A DNA stretch of 12,484 nt from assembly GCA_030611815.1 (NCBI GenBank), contig JAUWPC010000061.1, forward strand, positions 1 to 12,484. The letters run 5' to 3'. The notes beneath the pieces were generated by a model, which saw only the letters and a program-made list of their open reading frames with translations, did not search any database and was not told the DNA's origin. Positions 1-7,317 of the stretch are shown here, in pieces. Each line of letters opens with the position of its first letter. Positions within the stretch are counted from its first letter, which is position 1. A program made the position numbers and the translations under genes. Source of the DNA: Desulfobacteraceae bacterium. GTDB taxonomy: Bacteria > Desulfobacterota > DSM-4660 > Desulfatiglandales > Desulfatiglandaceae.

Positions 1-1
1 G

Positions 2-349
2 CGCAATGTGTTTGCCGGCGTTGGCATCTGGCACCCCGATTCTACGACACTCGGGAAGATCCGCGATGCAATCATTGAAGATCCGTCCGGCTGGAAAAGG
101 GCAGTGAAGGGAAAACCTTTTCGCAGCAGGTTTAACCTGTCTGGGAACTCCCTTAGTCGGGCCCCAAAGGGTTATGACCCTGGTCATCCGTTTATTGGAG
201 ATCTCAAAAGGAAAGACTTTATCGGAACAACCGCTCTGACTCAGAATGCTGTCGCGAGTCCTCAGTTTCCACGGGATTTTGCGGAGATATGCAAGGCGGG
301 AACCCCTTTAATCAGGTTTCTTTGCAATGCGATTGGACTACCCTTTTAG
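2..349 (+). CDS. DUF2461 family protein, 3' part (cut by window edge)
   Basis: The frame is open from the first bases and ends in TAG at 347-349; the true start lies left of the window. The visible 116 codons resemble the C-terminal half of the DUF2461 (TIGR02453) family, whose members are usually about 220 residues. Family-like landmarks are the G-I-W-H-P segment near the left edge, the following amphipathic helix, and the P-K-G-Y-x-x-x-H-P block followed by D-L-K-R-K-D-F. The family has no established reaction, so no function is assigned. A GTG at position 8 could be read as a start, but the family similarity continues through it, so I treat it as an internal valine. The gene runs opposite to most of the window and no terminator-like hairpin follows its stop. 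Confidence 0.8.
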   Translation, partial: RNVFAGVGIWHPDSTTLGKIRDAIIEDPSGWKRAVKGKPFRSRFNLSGNSLSRAPKGYDPGHPFIGDLKRKDFIGTTALTQNAVASPQFPRDFAEICKAGTPLIRFLCNAIGLPF

Positions 350-390
350 GCAGCCTGTCGTATCAGTTAATATACAATTTCTTCATTGAT

Positions 391-435
391 TTAAGTGTCT
401 AAAGTGCCTAAAGCTTGAAGTGCCTAAAGTTAAGG
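391..435 (+). repeat. Left arm of imperfect inverted repeat (AAGTGCCTA units)
   Basis: The arm contains AAGTGTCTA at 393-401, AAGTGCCTA at 402-410 and AAGTGCCTA at 418-426, ending in CCTAAAGTTAAGG at 423-435. The last block matches the reverse complement of 618-631 except for one extra base. This arm and 618-657 could form a long hairpin or mark the ends of a small non-autonomous element. Confidence 0.6.
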
Positions 436-617
436 AACTTCGTGTCATTTTATAAGGAATTGTTTTCACAAGGCCTGCGCGACAAATCAGACCAAGGGAC
501 TCGGGTAATATGTAGTCAAAGAATTCGACTGTCCTGCCTGCCGAGAGGCACAGTAACAGTTCGCTCAGCCGAGACCTTGATCGAGAACTTTAAACAATTT
601 GAAAATGTTAAATATTA

Positions 618-657
618 CCTTGAACTTTAGGAACTTTAGATCACTTTAGATCACTTA
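618..657 (-). repeat. Right arm of imperfect inverted repeat (ACTTTAG units)
   Basis: CCTTGAACTTTAGG at 618-631 is followed by tandem ACTTTAG-containing units: GAACTTTAG at 622-630, GAACTTTAG at 631-639, ATCACTTTAG at 640-649 and ATCACTTAT at 650-658. Read on the other strand this series parallels the left arm at 391-435 over roughly 40 bases, with small gaps. Confidence 0.6.
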
Positions 658-749
658 TGGCCAAGTAATTACTCAACTGGTAGAACCTTATTATGGTACT
701 ACTACTTGAGGTAGTGGTTTAGGCCGATTAATCAAACATTTGGAGAATC

Positions 750-1175
750 ATGAGTATAGCTATATGGATCTTTATTGTTAACGATGATGACTCGATACAG
801 CGTTTTCCGCTGGCACGCTTTGAGCGATTGATCGAGCGCAATCCAAAAGAACGTCTGCCACAGTATGCCGGGAAACGTATTCGGTACGTTGAAGTGGCAC
901 TGGAACTCGAACAGCGAGAGCCAGTTGGCATCTTGCGGATACTATACCTCATTCTGCCTTTTGACTCTGAAGGCCGGGTAGATGCTGCGGAGCAAGAAAA
1001 AGAGAGGCGACTTGGTGTTGAAATGATGTCTCCCATCCTCATGGATCGAGATTCCAAACAGGTCGTTGAAGCTCGGCACCGATTTGCCAAAAGGCGCTTT
1101 GACAATGAATACCGCTGGAAACCTACTCAAGAAATAGAATCTGCCATTATGGAGGCCATATTTGAACCCTACTGA
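750..1175 (+). CDS. Conserved hypothetical protein, 141 aa
   Basis: The ATG at 750 is preceded by GGAG at 742-745 (spacing short, 4 bases), and the frame ends in TGA at 1173-1175. The predicted protein is soluble, charged and rich in Arg and Glu. It opens with a hydrophobic beta-strand-like stretch (residues 4-10) followed by N-D-D-D, then an R-F-E-R-L-I-E-R helix and a short L-P-Q-Y-A-G-K-R-I-R-Y block. The C-terminal half is largely helical (A-R-H-R-F-A-K-R-R-F, then E-I-E-S-A-I-M-E-A-I-F). It looks like a conserved bacterial hypothetical, but I cannot name a domain. There is no signal peptide and no Cys or His motif suggesting metal binding. It is transcribed toward the paraoxonase-like gene. 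The opposite-strand frame at 728-1105 is its shadow. Confidence 0.75.
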   Translation: MSIAIWIFIVNDDDSIQRFPLARFERLIERNPKERLPQYAGKRIRYVEVALELEQREPVGILRILYLILPFDSEGRVDAAEQEKERRLGVEMMSPILMDRDSKQVVEARHRFAKRRFDNEYRWKPTQEIESAIMEAIFEPY

Positions 1176-1210
1176 GAACTTAGGGAGAGAGCTGAGGAAT
1201 TTTCGGCTAT

Positions 1211-1300
1211 ATGGACAAACTTCTCATCACTGTGAGGGAGATCAAGGGGACTTGTACTGCTTTTGGTAATGGATTTGATGAAGGAACGGTTGTTTCGGTT
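1211..1300 (+). pseudogene. Possible remnant of a TIGR04076-like small protein (weak)
   Basis: An ATG at 1211 opens with M-D-K-L-L-I-T-V-R-E-I-K-G-T-C, which resembles the N-terminus of the small TIGR04076 family (a beta strand followed by K-G-x-C). After about 25 residues the frame stops resembling anything and runs into the 3' end of the convergent gene at 1369. There is no ribosome site at a normal distance (GAGG lies about 14 bases upstream). It could be a decayed fragment or a chance match; I lean only slightly toward a fragment. Confidence 0.2.
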
Positions 1301-1368
1301 TTTCAACGGTGCTCCTTCTACGGGCAAGGACGTCAAGAATATAGATTACTCGCGCCATCTCCTTGGCC

Positions 1369-2433
1369 TCACTGTCGTAGCTTACATAACAGGACGCGGG
1401 TGTCAAAAACAGAGCCTATAAGCATGGTGTCTCTGAAGACGGCTGCCACACTGGAACCTGAAAGGGGTTCACCATTATTCAGATAGATTTCGTCTACGCT
1501 GTATGAGTCAGGTTTTTGGACAGTTACCTTGAGCACCTGGGAGGGGGACAATTCCTCGGGATCTTTGGAGTATTTTACAAAGGTCAAAAGCTTGGGGTGA
1601 CAGCCTATCCAAAGGTTGCCGCTCTCATCAACCTCTATGTTATCAGGTCCGGTTCCAAGATCGATGGTATGCCGAAGCGTCAGGGCTCCAGTGCCCTTAT
1701 CCCGATCGTACACACAAACCTCCTGTCCCACGGTTGCTGCCACGTAAACCGTCTTGCCATCAGGGCTCAGGTTGATACCATTTGAATAGGCAAGTCCCTC
1801 GGCCATGATACGGAAATTATTCCCGTCATAGTAAAGTACAAGGGCTCTGGCCAATTGGAGATACTCCTCTACAAGACGCCCCAATTCTGATGTGTTGCCA
1901 TGATCGTTGGTGACATAGAAGTCTCTGGGTCCCACGGGGATTACATCGTTGGGACTGTGCATAAGGGCACCCTCAATGGACTCGCGGTGGATTAGCTTAT
2001 TATCTTTGAAATCAAATATCTCCACAAAGTGGCCATCCTGGCGATGATTCACCACAAAGAGGGACTTTCCATCTTCCCCGATCCATAACCCTATGCCATG
2101 GGGATTAAATTCCTCAGCAAAGTCCGCTGTCAGGTTCACCAGCTCAGGGTCCCGTAAATTCAGGTCAAGGCCGTATATTGCTCCCTTCTGCACATGACTG
2201 CTGTTAGACCACTCGGTCCTTCTGTCAGCAGAAGAAATAAAGGCCAGGCCGGTTTTAGGATCAATGGTAATGTCTTCAGAGCTTAAAACACCGGATATGG
2301 CCTTACATTCAGCATTGAAGTGCGGGGCAATCTCTTTGAATTCCCCTGCATCGTAATATGTTTTCACGATGAGGCCTCCGACAACCAGCGCTAACACGAT
2401 CAAGGTTATGATGGCAGGTTTAAAGATCTTCAT
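1369..2433 (-). CDS. Paraoxonase/arylesterase-type lactonase, membrane-anchored
   Basis: This 354-residue protein matches the paraoxonase (PON) arylesterase family, calcium-dependent six-bladed propellers that hydrolyse lactones and aryl esters. Visible equivalents of the PON1 calcium ligands are E53-D54, N162, N218 and D264-N265. The two active-site histidines correspond to H112 (N-P-H-G-I) and H130 (V-V-N-H). C43 and C350 sit where PON1 has its ring-closing disulfide. Residues 7-23 are a hydrophobic helix, probably an uncleaved anchor as in PON1, so the propeller should face the periplasm. I chose the ATG at 2433 because GAGGGAGGG at 2441-2449 lies 7 bases upstream; the GTG at 2451 would place that site inside the gene. 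Length is normal for the family and no key residue is missing. The substrate cannot be told from sequence. It is the last gene of the - strand series, 259 bases after the MBL gene. Confidence 0.88.
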   Translation of the reverse strand: MKIFKPAIITLIVLALVVGGLIVKTYYDAGEFKEIAPHFNAECKAISGVLSSEDITIDPKTGLAFISSADRRTEWSNSSHVQKGAIYGLDLNLRDPELVNLTADFAEEFNPHGIGLWIGEDGKSLFVVNHRQDGHFVEIFDFKDNKLIHRESIEGALMHSPNDVIPVGPRDFYVTNDHGNTSELGRLVEEYLQLARALVLYYDGNNFRIMAEGLAYSNGINLSPDGKTVYVAATVGQEVCVYDRDKGTGALTLRHTIDLGTGPDNIEVDESGNLWIGCHPKLLTFVKYSKDPEELSPSQVLKVTVQKPDSYSVDEIYLNNGEPLSGSSVAAVFRDTMLIGSVFDTRVLLCKLRQ

Positions 2434-2692
2434 GTTTGAACCCTCCCTCACTGTAAATGTGGTGACTAATCGACGCTTCAGGTACCAGCAGAAAAATATC
2501 GCCTCAATTGAGTCAAACTCGCTTGAGGTGGTATGTGGTATCCGGCATTCGGCACTGATTTAGTTGAAATTTGTCCATCTGTGCGGTTAGTCGTTAGTTG
2601 TAGCAGCTCACAATATAAGAATCTTTGACAGGATAAACTGGATGAACTGGATGGGACTCTGGTACAAATCCTGTAGATCCTGTCGACTCGCT
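2434..2692. other. Intergenic region upstream of the paraoxonase-like gene
   Basis: It holds the 10-base palindrome CTCAATTGAG at 2503-2512, nested in a wider CCTCAA (2502-2507) / TTGAGG (2523-2528) inverted repeat that could be an operator. Near 2587-2600 are degenerate GTTAGTCGTTAGTTG units, and at 2627-2684 a degenerate hairpin. No convincing promoter hexamer pair was found for the gene starting at 2433. Confidence 0.45.
2627..2684. repeat. Imperfect hairpin repeat GACAGGAT...ATCCTGTC
   Basis: GACAGGATAAACTGGAT at 2627-2643 pairs with ATCCTGTAGATCCTGTC at 2668-2684 (14 of 17 positions complementary), with 24 bases between. No T-run follows on either strand, so a simple intrinsic terminator is unlikely. 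The unit resembles GACAGGATTAACAGGAT-style intergenic repeats of environmental deltaproteobacteria. Confidence 0.55.
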
Positions 2693-3604
2693 TTAAACCC
2701 GCCGGAAACGCCCCTCCGATTCCTCAACAGCTCCGTCTCTCACGAGAAGGGCCAGGATCTTTTTGATCATGTTGCCCTCGAATGTTCTCTGGATAACCCT
2801 ATCCGGAATCCGGCCCTTGAAAAAAGGAGACAGCGCCGTGATTTCCTCAACGGTCGTGGAAGGATGGCAGAGTTCCAATACAGTACGTCTGTGGCGGTCG
2901 AAACCTGCCATAAAGGCCTCGAACTCGCTAATAGCACGGCCTTTTATTGGTGTCTTGTGGGATGAGCAGGCCCGAGAATAGGGTAACGCCATAAGTTTCC
3001 TGATATCGGCCTGAAAAACTTCGATATCTGCCTCGGGGTTGCAGTACCACGGCCCGAAAGACGAAAAGTCAATATCTGTTGTTATGAGGATTCCACTCTT
3101 TCTATCAAGGAAACAGTAATGATCTTTCAAGTGGCCGGGCGCATGGATCGCCTCCAATTCAGCGCCTCCTACCTTCAGCAAGTCGCCGTCACCGAATCTT
3201 CCGTCAGGTTCTCTCAACGGGAGAAGCCCCAGTCCGCGGCCAAAGACTTCGACCCATCTTGCCCCGCCCTCCAATGTACCGGCAAACCTTTGGCCGAGAA
3301 GTTCAAGGTCATGGACCGCGTCAGGGGTTTGTTGGGGCAATAGCAAATGCCGGTCTTCCAACAGATACCAGTTGAGAATGTGATCTGGATGCGAGTGAGT
3401 GATGATAACAACATCGATCCGGCTCTTTTCATCGATCTCCCTGATCTTCCCCTCACCGATTCCAGTGTCGATTAGAACGGTTTCTTCGCCTGTAAGGAGA
3501 TATCCGTTGCAATAAGGAAAAAGGCCCCGGCCGTCTCCCTGGACGAAATAGAAATTCTCGGCAAGCTCATAAATATCATCCATTCTTTCAAATCCCATAC
3601 CCAT
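2693..3604 (-). CDS. Metallo-beta-lactamase-fold hydrolase, 303 aa
   Basis: The protein has the full MBL-fold metal site: H70-x-H72-x-D74-H75 (T-H-S-H-P-D-H), H158 in H-A-P-G-H, bridging D177 in T-T-D-I-D, and H216 in S-S-H-K-T-P. Before these come the usual N-G-Y-L-L and V-L-I-D-T-G strands (residues 33-48). A C-terminal helical region after about residue 240 looks like the winged-helix tail of LACTB2- and lactonase-like MBL proteins. It should bind two divalent metals in the cytoplasm; there is no signal peptide. Thioesters, lactones and phosphodiesters are all possible substrates for this subfamily. The ATG at 3604 follows AGGGGG with about 11 bases between; a second ATG at 3598 is equally usable. 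The gene lies 83 bases downstream of the quinone reductase and may share its transcript. Confidence 0.88.
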   Translation of the reverse strand: MGMGFERMDDIYELAENFYFVQGDGRGLFPYCNGYLLTGEETVLIDTGIGEGKIREIDEKSRIDVVIITHSHPDHILNWYLLEDRHLLLPQQTPDAVHDLELLGQRFAGTLEGGARWVEVFGRGLGLLPLREPDGRFGDGDLLKVGGAELEAIHAPGHLKDHYCFLDRKSGILITTDIDFSSFGPWYCNPEADIEVFQADIRKLMALPYSRACSSHKTPIKGRAISEFEAFMAGFDRHRRTVLELCHPSTTVEEITALSPFFKGRIPDRVIQRTFEGNMIKKILALLVRDGAVEESEGRFRRV

Positions 3605-3687
3605 GCTAATTCATACCCCCTAAACGCATCCCTATGCAGTTAGTCTTCTCAAACAGTACTGACATGACCTGTCTCCTTCGCCGTTTT

Positions 3688-4284
3688 CTACGCCAGGTTT
3701 TCACCGAGTTTTTGAGCCCTGTTGAGCCAGTTTGTTCTCTTCCTCTTTTTTGAACTCTTTACCGGTCCGATGGAACTGATTCTGACCGGTTTGATTCCGC
3801 AGAAACCCAGAGTTGATTTTTTCATGGCCTTATGACCCGGTTGCCCGTAGATCAGCCGGAAATACCAGGGCGGGGTATCCATGGTGACAATGAGTCGTGC
3901 CGACTTTCCTTTTAACAGCTTATCCCACCATACGGAGTCATCTCGATATTGAAATCCGAAGCCGGGCAGAAACACTCTGTCGATAAACCCCTTTAAGAGC
4001 GCCGGCATGGTGCCCCACCAGGTCGGGTATACAAATACCAGGTGATCGGCCCATTTGATTAAATGCTGCGATTCGATTAGTCCCTCTTCGAGATCAACCC
4101 TCTTTTTGTATCCAAATGTCAGGTTGGGATTAAACTCTATCTCTCTGATCTTAATTTCCTTTACGTCCGCCTTTGAGCCTAACGCGCCCTTTTTATATGA
4201 TTCTGCCAGCGCGTGGCAAAAACTCTCTTTATCCGGATTGCCTTGAATGATTAGCACCTTTTTCTTGCTGTTTTTATTCGTCAC
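3688..4284 (-). CDS. NAD(P)H dehydrogenase (quinone)-like flavoprotein
   Basis: This 198-residue protein belongs to the flavodoxin_2 family (PF02525; NQO1, MdaB and KefF relatives). It has the first beta strand and flavin phosphate loop V-L-I-I-Q-G-N-P-D-K-E-S-F (about residues 10-22) and the family signature Y-P-T-W-W-G-T-M-P-A-L-L-K-G-F-I-D-R-V-F with G-F-G-F following (about 90-112). Such enzymes bind FMN or FAD and reduce quinones or electrophiles by two electrons from NAD(P)H. The start is a GTG at 4284, supported by AAGGAG at 4293-4298 with 8-base spacing. The C-terminus is basic (K-S-S-K-K-R-K-R). It lies 80 bases downstream of the AhpD-like gene in the same direction, so the two may be co-transcribed as an antioxidant or detoxification pair. 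The physiological substrate is not evident. Confidence 0.87.
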   Translation of the reverse strand: MTNKNSKKKVLIIQGNPDKESFCHALAESYKKGALGSKADVKEIKIREIEFNPNLTFGYKKRVDLEEGLIESQHLIKWADHLVFVYPTWWGTMPALLKGFIDRVFLPGFGFQYRDDSVWWDKLLKGKSARLIVTMDTPPWYFRLIYGQPGHKAMKKSTLGFCGIKPVRISSIGPVKSSKKRKRTNWLNRAQKLGENLA

Positions 4285-4364
4285 AACTTGATCTCCTTAA
4301 TGGTTCTAACGACTGAATGCCTTCGATTTAGTTTTAATTCTAAGTTTAAACAAGTAATAGTATT

Positions 4365-5381
4365 TTAAGAAACATGTAGCCATGTGCCGATTTTTTTAGC
4401 AGCCGTGAAACTACCCCATGCCAATGCACCTAAGAGTTTCTCATCTTTAACGAAGTGGGCGGTGAAGGCATTAACCACCCCTTCATCAACCTGATATGGC
4501 GCAAGTGCGGTCAGCAAAACGAGTCTCCCAATATCTTTAGATTTCTCGTCCAACCCGCTTATAGCCTCCTCAACCCACTGCCGACCGAGACCCGGATCCC
4601 TGCCATCCCAAGCCTGCACATGTTTCACGACGCAGTCACGTACGTCTTTCGGAATAACATCTCTACCAGCCCTATTAACCACTGCCGCAAAACGTGCAAA
4701 GGCGCCCGCTATGTTCGGTGATCTCTTTGCCCAGACTAAATCGGAGGGCAGCTCGCTTTCGGGTAATAATTCCAGGGACGCTCCTAATGGTTTCGAGCGA
4801 TGAATTGCCCTGGAGAAAAACAAGCCGGCCATCCTCTTAAAAAACCCCTTCAGCAAGGGGTGGTTCGAAGGCAAAGGCGTTTCACTCAAGAGCACACTTG
4901 CCATCCTATTCACGTAGTGGAAGAACACGGCCGTCCCAATAATCTCCGGTGCGTCTTTCTGAGAGAACGGGGGTGAAAGAAGAATCTTTGCTCCGGGTGA
5001 ACGGGTTGCTGCAGCCCATTTAACGATAGAACGTACAGCCTGGTCCCTAATCTGATCGTCCTGTTGATGAATGATGGCGTCAGCAGAGTTGCGCGCCGAA
5101 GTCGCATTGAGCATAATGGTATGGGCATCAACGCAGTATGGACACTGGTTAATCCTGGAGACTGTAGCAGCCACGGCCTCCTTGACGTCTCGGCGAACAT
5201 TCCCTACCAGGAGCGATTCTCGACAAGCGCTCCATGCACCTGCCAGCAACTCTGGAGAGGGTGAGTGAAGGGTAAAAGGTTCTACAAGAGCGCCGAATTC
5301 TTTCTTTATTTGTGGGTATACGCGTGCTACAAGTCCTTCAGTCGCATTTGGCGCAACTGCTTGTATATATCTTATCGCCAT
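4365..5381 (-). CDS. Carboxymuconolactone decarboxylase / AhpD-family protein
   Basis: At 338 residues it contains an AhpD-type active site: E68, then C80-P-Y-C83 and H87, with the same spacing as the Glu, CxxC and His relay of AhpD, where the cysteine pair reduces peroxides or partner proteins. The second half (about 190-330) looks like a degenerate repeat of the helical fold without a CxxC, making it about twice the usual single-domain length. There is no signal peptide, so it is cytoplasmic. The ATG at 5381 follows GAGGAG at 5385-5390 at a rather short distance. Peroxidase or disulfide reductase activity is inferred from the intact motif; decarboxylase activity is unlikely with this motif. 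It sits between a small membrane-protein frame and the quinone reductase, which fits a redox-stress role. Confidence 0.82.
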   Translation of the reverse strand: MAIRYIQAVAPNATEGLVARVYPQIKKEFGALVEPFTLHSPSPELLAGAWSACRESLLVGNVRRDVKEAVAATVSRINQCPYCVDAHTIMLNATSARNSADAIIHQQDDQIRDQAVRSIVKWAAATRSPGAKILLSPPFSQKDAPEIIGTAVFFHYVNRMASVLLSETPLPSNHPLLKGFFKRMAGLFFSRAIHRSKPLGASLELLPESELPSDLVWAKRSPNIAGAFARFAAVVNRAGRDVIPKDVRDCVVKHVQAWDGRDPGLGRQWVEEAISGLDEKSKDIGRLVLLTALAPYQVDEGVVNAFTAHFVKDEKLLGALAWGSFTAAKKIGTWLHVS

Positions 5382-5439
5382 AAGCTCCTCGTTTAGTTAA
5401 TTGCTATCTTCTCCTGCTTGTTCGGGTGCTTGCAGAAGC

Positions 5440-5568
5440 TCAGGTACCATTCGTGTATTCCAACTTGGGAAACCTTTTAAGACTCTCCAGACGATATCTC
5501 CCTGCAACCGCCAGGGAACTAATCGCAATTATTCCAGCAAACGGTAAATATTTTATGATGAATTTCAT
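5440..5568 (-). CDS. Putative small membrane protein, 42 aa
   Basis: An ATG at 5568 preceded by GGGGGG at 5573-5578 (4-base spacing) opens a 42-codon frame ending in TGA at 5440-5442. The protein has a basic start (M-K-F-I-I-K-Y), one hydrophobic segment (about residues 8-22, ending A-V-A-G) and a basic tail (R-Y-R-L-E-S-L-K-R-F). This gives either a single-pass membrane protein or a signal peptide with a very short mature part. It points the same way as the AhpD-like gene 58 bases downstream and could be a leader gene of that transcript. I recognise no family. The overlapping + strand frame at 5426-5659 lacks any such layout and is probably its shadow. Being short, it could still be chance. 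Confidence 0.4.
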   Translation of the reverse strand: MKFIIKYLPFAGIIAISSLAVAGRYRLESLKRFPKLEYTNGT

Positions 5569-5673
5569 GGTTCCCCCCAGCTATAGTATTTCGGATTGCG
5601 GGTTTGGTACTGGACTCGTGTACAATCCGATTGAAATCTGCCCTTCCGTTAGGATTTAACGCGCTGCTGTCTA

Positions 5674-7317
5674 TCAATCACTGCCGAATTCATCATCCTC
5701 AAACCCGGGAGCAAAACCTTTACCCCAATCTTTACCTTCCGGTTGAAGCCCATATTCGGATTTGGGACTAATCGACAGATTCAGACCCTGGCTTTTACCC
5801 TGTGTTATATAGGATCCTTCAGACATTCTGAGGGCGCCCATCGGCGTTATCACTATGGCAGACTGGTTCTGCACGGGACAGAAATGCTCGCAGTATCCGC
5901 ATCCGGCGCATTTCTCTTCGCGCACCAGGGGAACGGGTACCCGGTTCCCTGGTTCCTTTCTGAATTCCACGGCCTTGTAGGGACAGACCTCATCGCATAC
6001 CATGCAGCTTTTTTGCTGCTCCCATGCCAAACATTTCCGGCGAAAGATCACTGCTGTGCCTGTCTTGGCCCAGATGCGTTCGTCTTTTGAAAGACTTCGT
6101 ATGGCATCCGTGGGACATACCTCCCCGCACATACGGCACTCCGGGCTGCAGTAGCTGCGCCTTAAGTTGAGACCGGGGCTGAAAAGGCCCATGAATCCGG
6201 CGTCGAGCCAGATGGGTTGGAGGGTATTCGTAGGACAGGCGGCCATACACTCACCACAGCGGCTGCATTGGGCGAGAAAATCCATCTCAGGCAGAGCGCC
6301 CGGCGGCCTGACAAGGCCCTGCGGCGCTACTTGGCCGGGCCCTGGCTTACCGTGAAGAGAATTCAATCCGGTGAGGCCGACTGTGGCTGTGGCAGCCCCG
6401 AATAGGCCTGAATATATAAATTGACGCCGGCTAAAAGAGAACCGCTGCTTCTCAAACACCTGTTCACTTTTTATCCTGTCAAATAGAATGGCATTTTCAG
6501 GGCAGGTATTTTCACAAGTCCGGCATACAATACACTCTTCATGGAGGGTAACGCGGGGGTCTTCTGTCATGATCGCATTCATGGGACAGGAATTGACACA
6601 TCTTCCACAGTCCGTGCAATCATCAGACACATCCCGGCGGATCAGGGGCTTCTTAGAGAAAAGGGCCATGAGGGCGCCGGAAGGGCAAAGATTGCGGCAC
6701 CAGAAGCGGGGTGAAACCCTGGCCAAGAAAAACAGGGCTCCGAAGAACGCAAGGATAAAAAGCTGGGTAGCAAAACGCGGGGTGGCGATTTGCATGAAGA
6801 TAACTGTATCCATATCCAACCACTCTGCCAGGGGCTGGACGAGACAGAGTATTTCATTGAAAAGGAAGGCAAGAACAGGATGAACAAGGAGGCCATAGAA
6901 CCTGGTTATGAGAGAAAGAGGCGCAGCCACGAATACGAAGGATACGCCGAGTAAGGATGCCCCTAATAAAAAGAAGAGTATAATATATTTTAACAGACGG
7001 AGCTTTCCCGCTTCCGGCTGTTTCTTTCTTGAAGCTGCAAACAGTTTGTCCGATCCATCAAGGGTTGTCCCCATGGGGCATATATAACCGCAGAAGATCC
7101 GTCCGAAGAAGAGCGTAACAAGGAGGACCAGCAATGCCGGGATAAAGGCAATATAAAATATCCTGGCGCTTATGGCCGTAAGAGCAATCAGGGCAGGGTC
7201 AAGGAGCAGGAAAAGATCAAGCGGTGTGGGAGTAATAGCTGAGGACACAGCCAATGTTAGTAATATGAGAAAGAGGATAAGGCTTATGAGCTGTATGGCC
7301 CGCCAGAAGGTGATCAT
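5674..7317 (-). CDS. NapH-NapG-like fused membrane polyferredoxin
   Basis: This 547-residue protein joins two modules. Residues 1-290 resemble NapH/MauN/YccM: about five membrane segments (8-28, 53-71, 108-130, 140-160, 186-200), the paired motifs F-C76-G-Y-I-C80-P and W-C207-R-N-L-C211-P, and two CxxCxxCxxxCP ferredoxin sites (234-244 and 262-272). Residues 293-547 resemble NapG/MauM: a twin-arginine-like S-R297-R298-Q-F-I-Y-S with hydrophobic stretch (303-318), the R-P-P-G-A-L-P linker, and four further Cys clusters (351-361; 390-401; C429 with 438-445; 470-480). In Nap systems these are separate proteins carrying electrons from quinol to a periplasmic partner. Here the second half should lie in the periplasm. 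The ATG overlaps the DUF362 stop as ATGA at 7314-7317, implying coupled translation. Terminal partner unknown; no reductase gene is nearby. Confidence 0.88.
   Translation of the reverse strand: MITFWRAIQLISLILFLILLTLAVSSAITPTPLDLFLLLDPALIALTAISARIFYIAFIPALLVLLVTLFFGRIFCGYICPMGTTLDGSDKLFAASRKKQPEAGKLRLLKYIILFFLLGASLLGVSFVFVAAPLSLITRFYGLLVHPVLAFLFNEILCLVQPLAEWLDMDTVIFMQIATPRFATQLFILAFFGALFFLARVSPRFWCRNLCPSGALMALFSKKPLIRRDVSDDCTDCGRCVNSCPMNAIMTEDPRVTLHEECIVCRTCENTCPENAILFDRIKSEQVFEKQRFSFSRRQFIYSGLFGAATATVGLTGLNSLHGKPGPGQVAPQGLVRPPGALPEMDFLAQCSRCGECMAACPTNTLQPIWLDAGFMGLFSPGLNLRRSYCSPECRMCGEVCPTDAIRSLSKDERIWAKTGTAVIFRRKCLAWEQQKSCMVCDEVCPYKAVEFRKEPGNRVPVPLVREEKCAGCGYCEHFCPVQNQSAIVITPMGALRMSEGSYITQGKSQGLNLSISPKSEYGLQPEGKDWGKGFAPGFEDDEFGSD

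Larger units (their letters stand above)
350..749. other. 400-base gap: repeat-bounded unit, no supported gene
   Basis: The gap between the DUF2461 gene and the next + strand gene holds two arms of short CTAAAGTG-like repeats in opposite orientation, listed separately, and about 180 bases between them. Reading frames inside it are made partly of repeat sequence and show no family resemblance. Bases 660-749 contain the upstream region of the 750 gene; I see no convincing -35/-10 pair there. Confidence 0.6.

Noticed and set aside
415..630. 71-codon + strand frame
   Set aside because: It starts and ends inside the inverted repeat arms, has no ribosome site and no recognisable domain; better explained as repeat sequence.
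728..1105. 125-codon - strand frame
   Set aside because: Antisense to the 750-1175 gene, with Ser/Arg-rich composition typical of a shadow frame.
2434..2451. Extended start (GTG at 2451) of the paraoxonase-like gene
   Set aside because: The ribosome site GAGGGAGGG lies inside the extension, pointing to the ATG at 2433.
5426..5659. 77-codon + strand frame
   Set aside because: No ribosome site or family resemblance; it overlaps the better-supported - strand small membrane protein.
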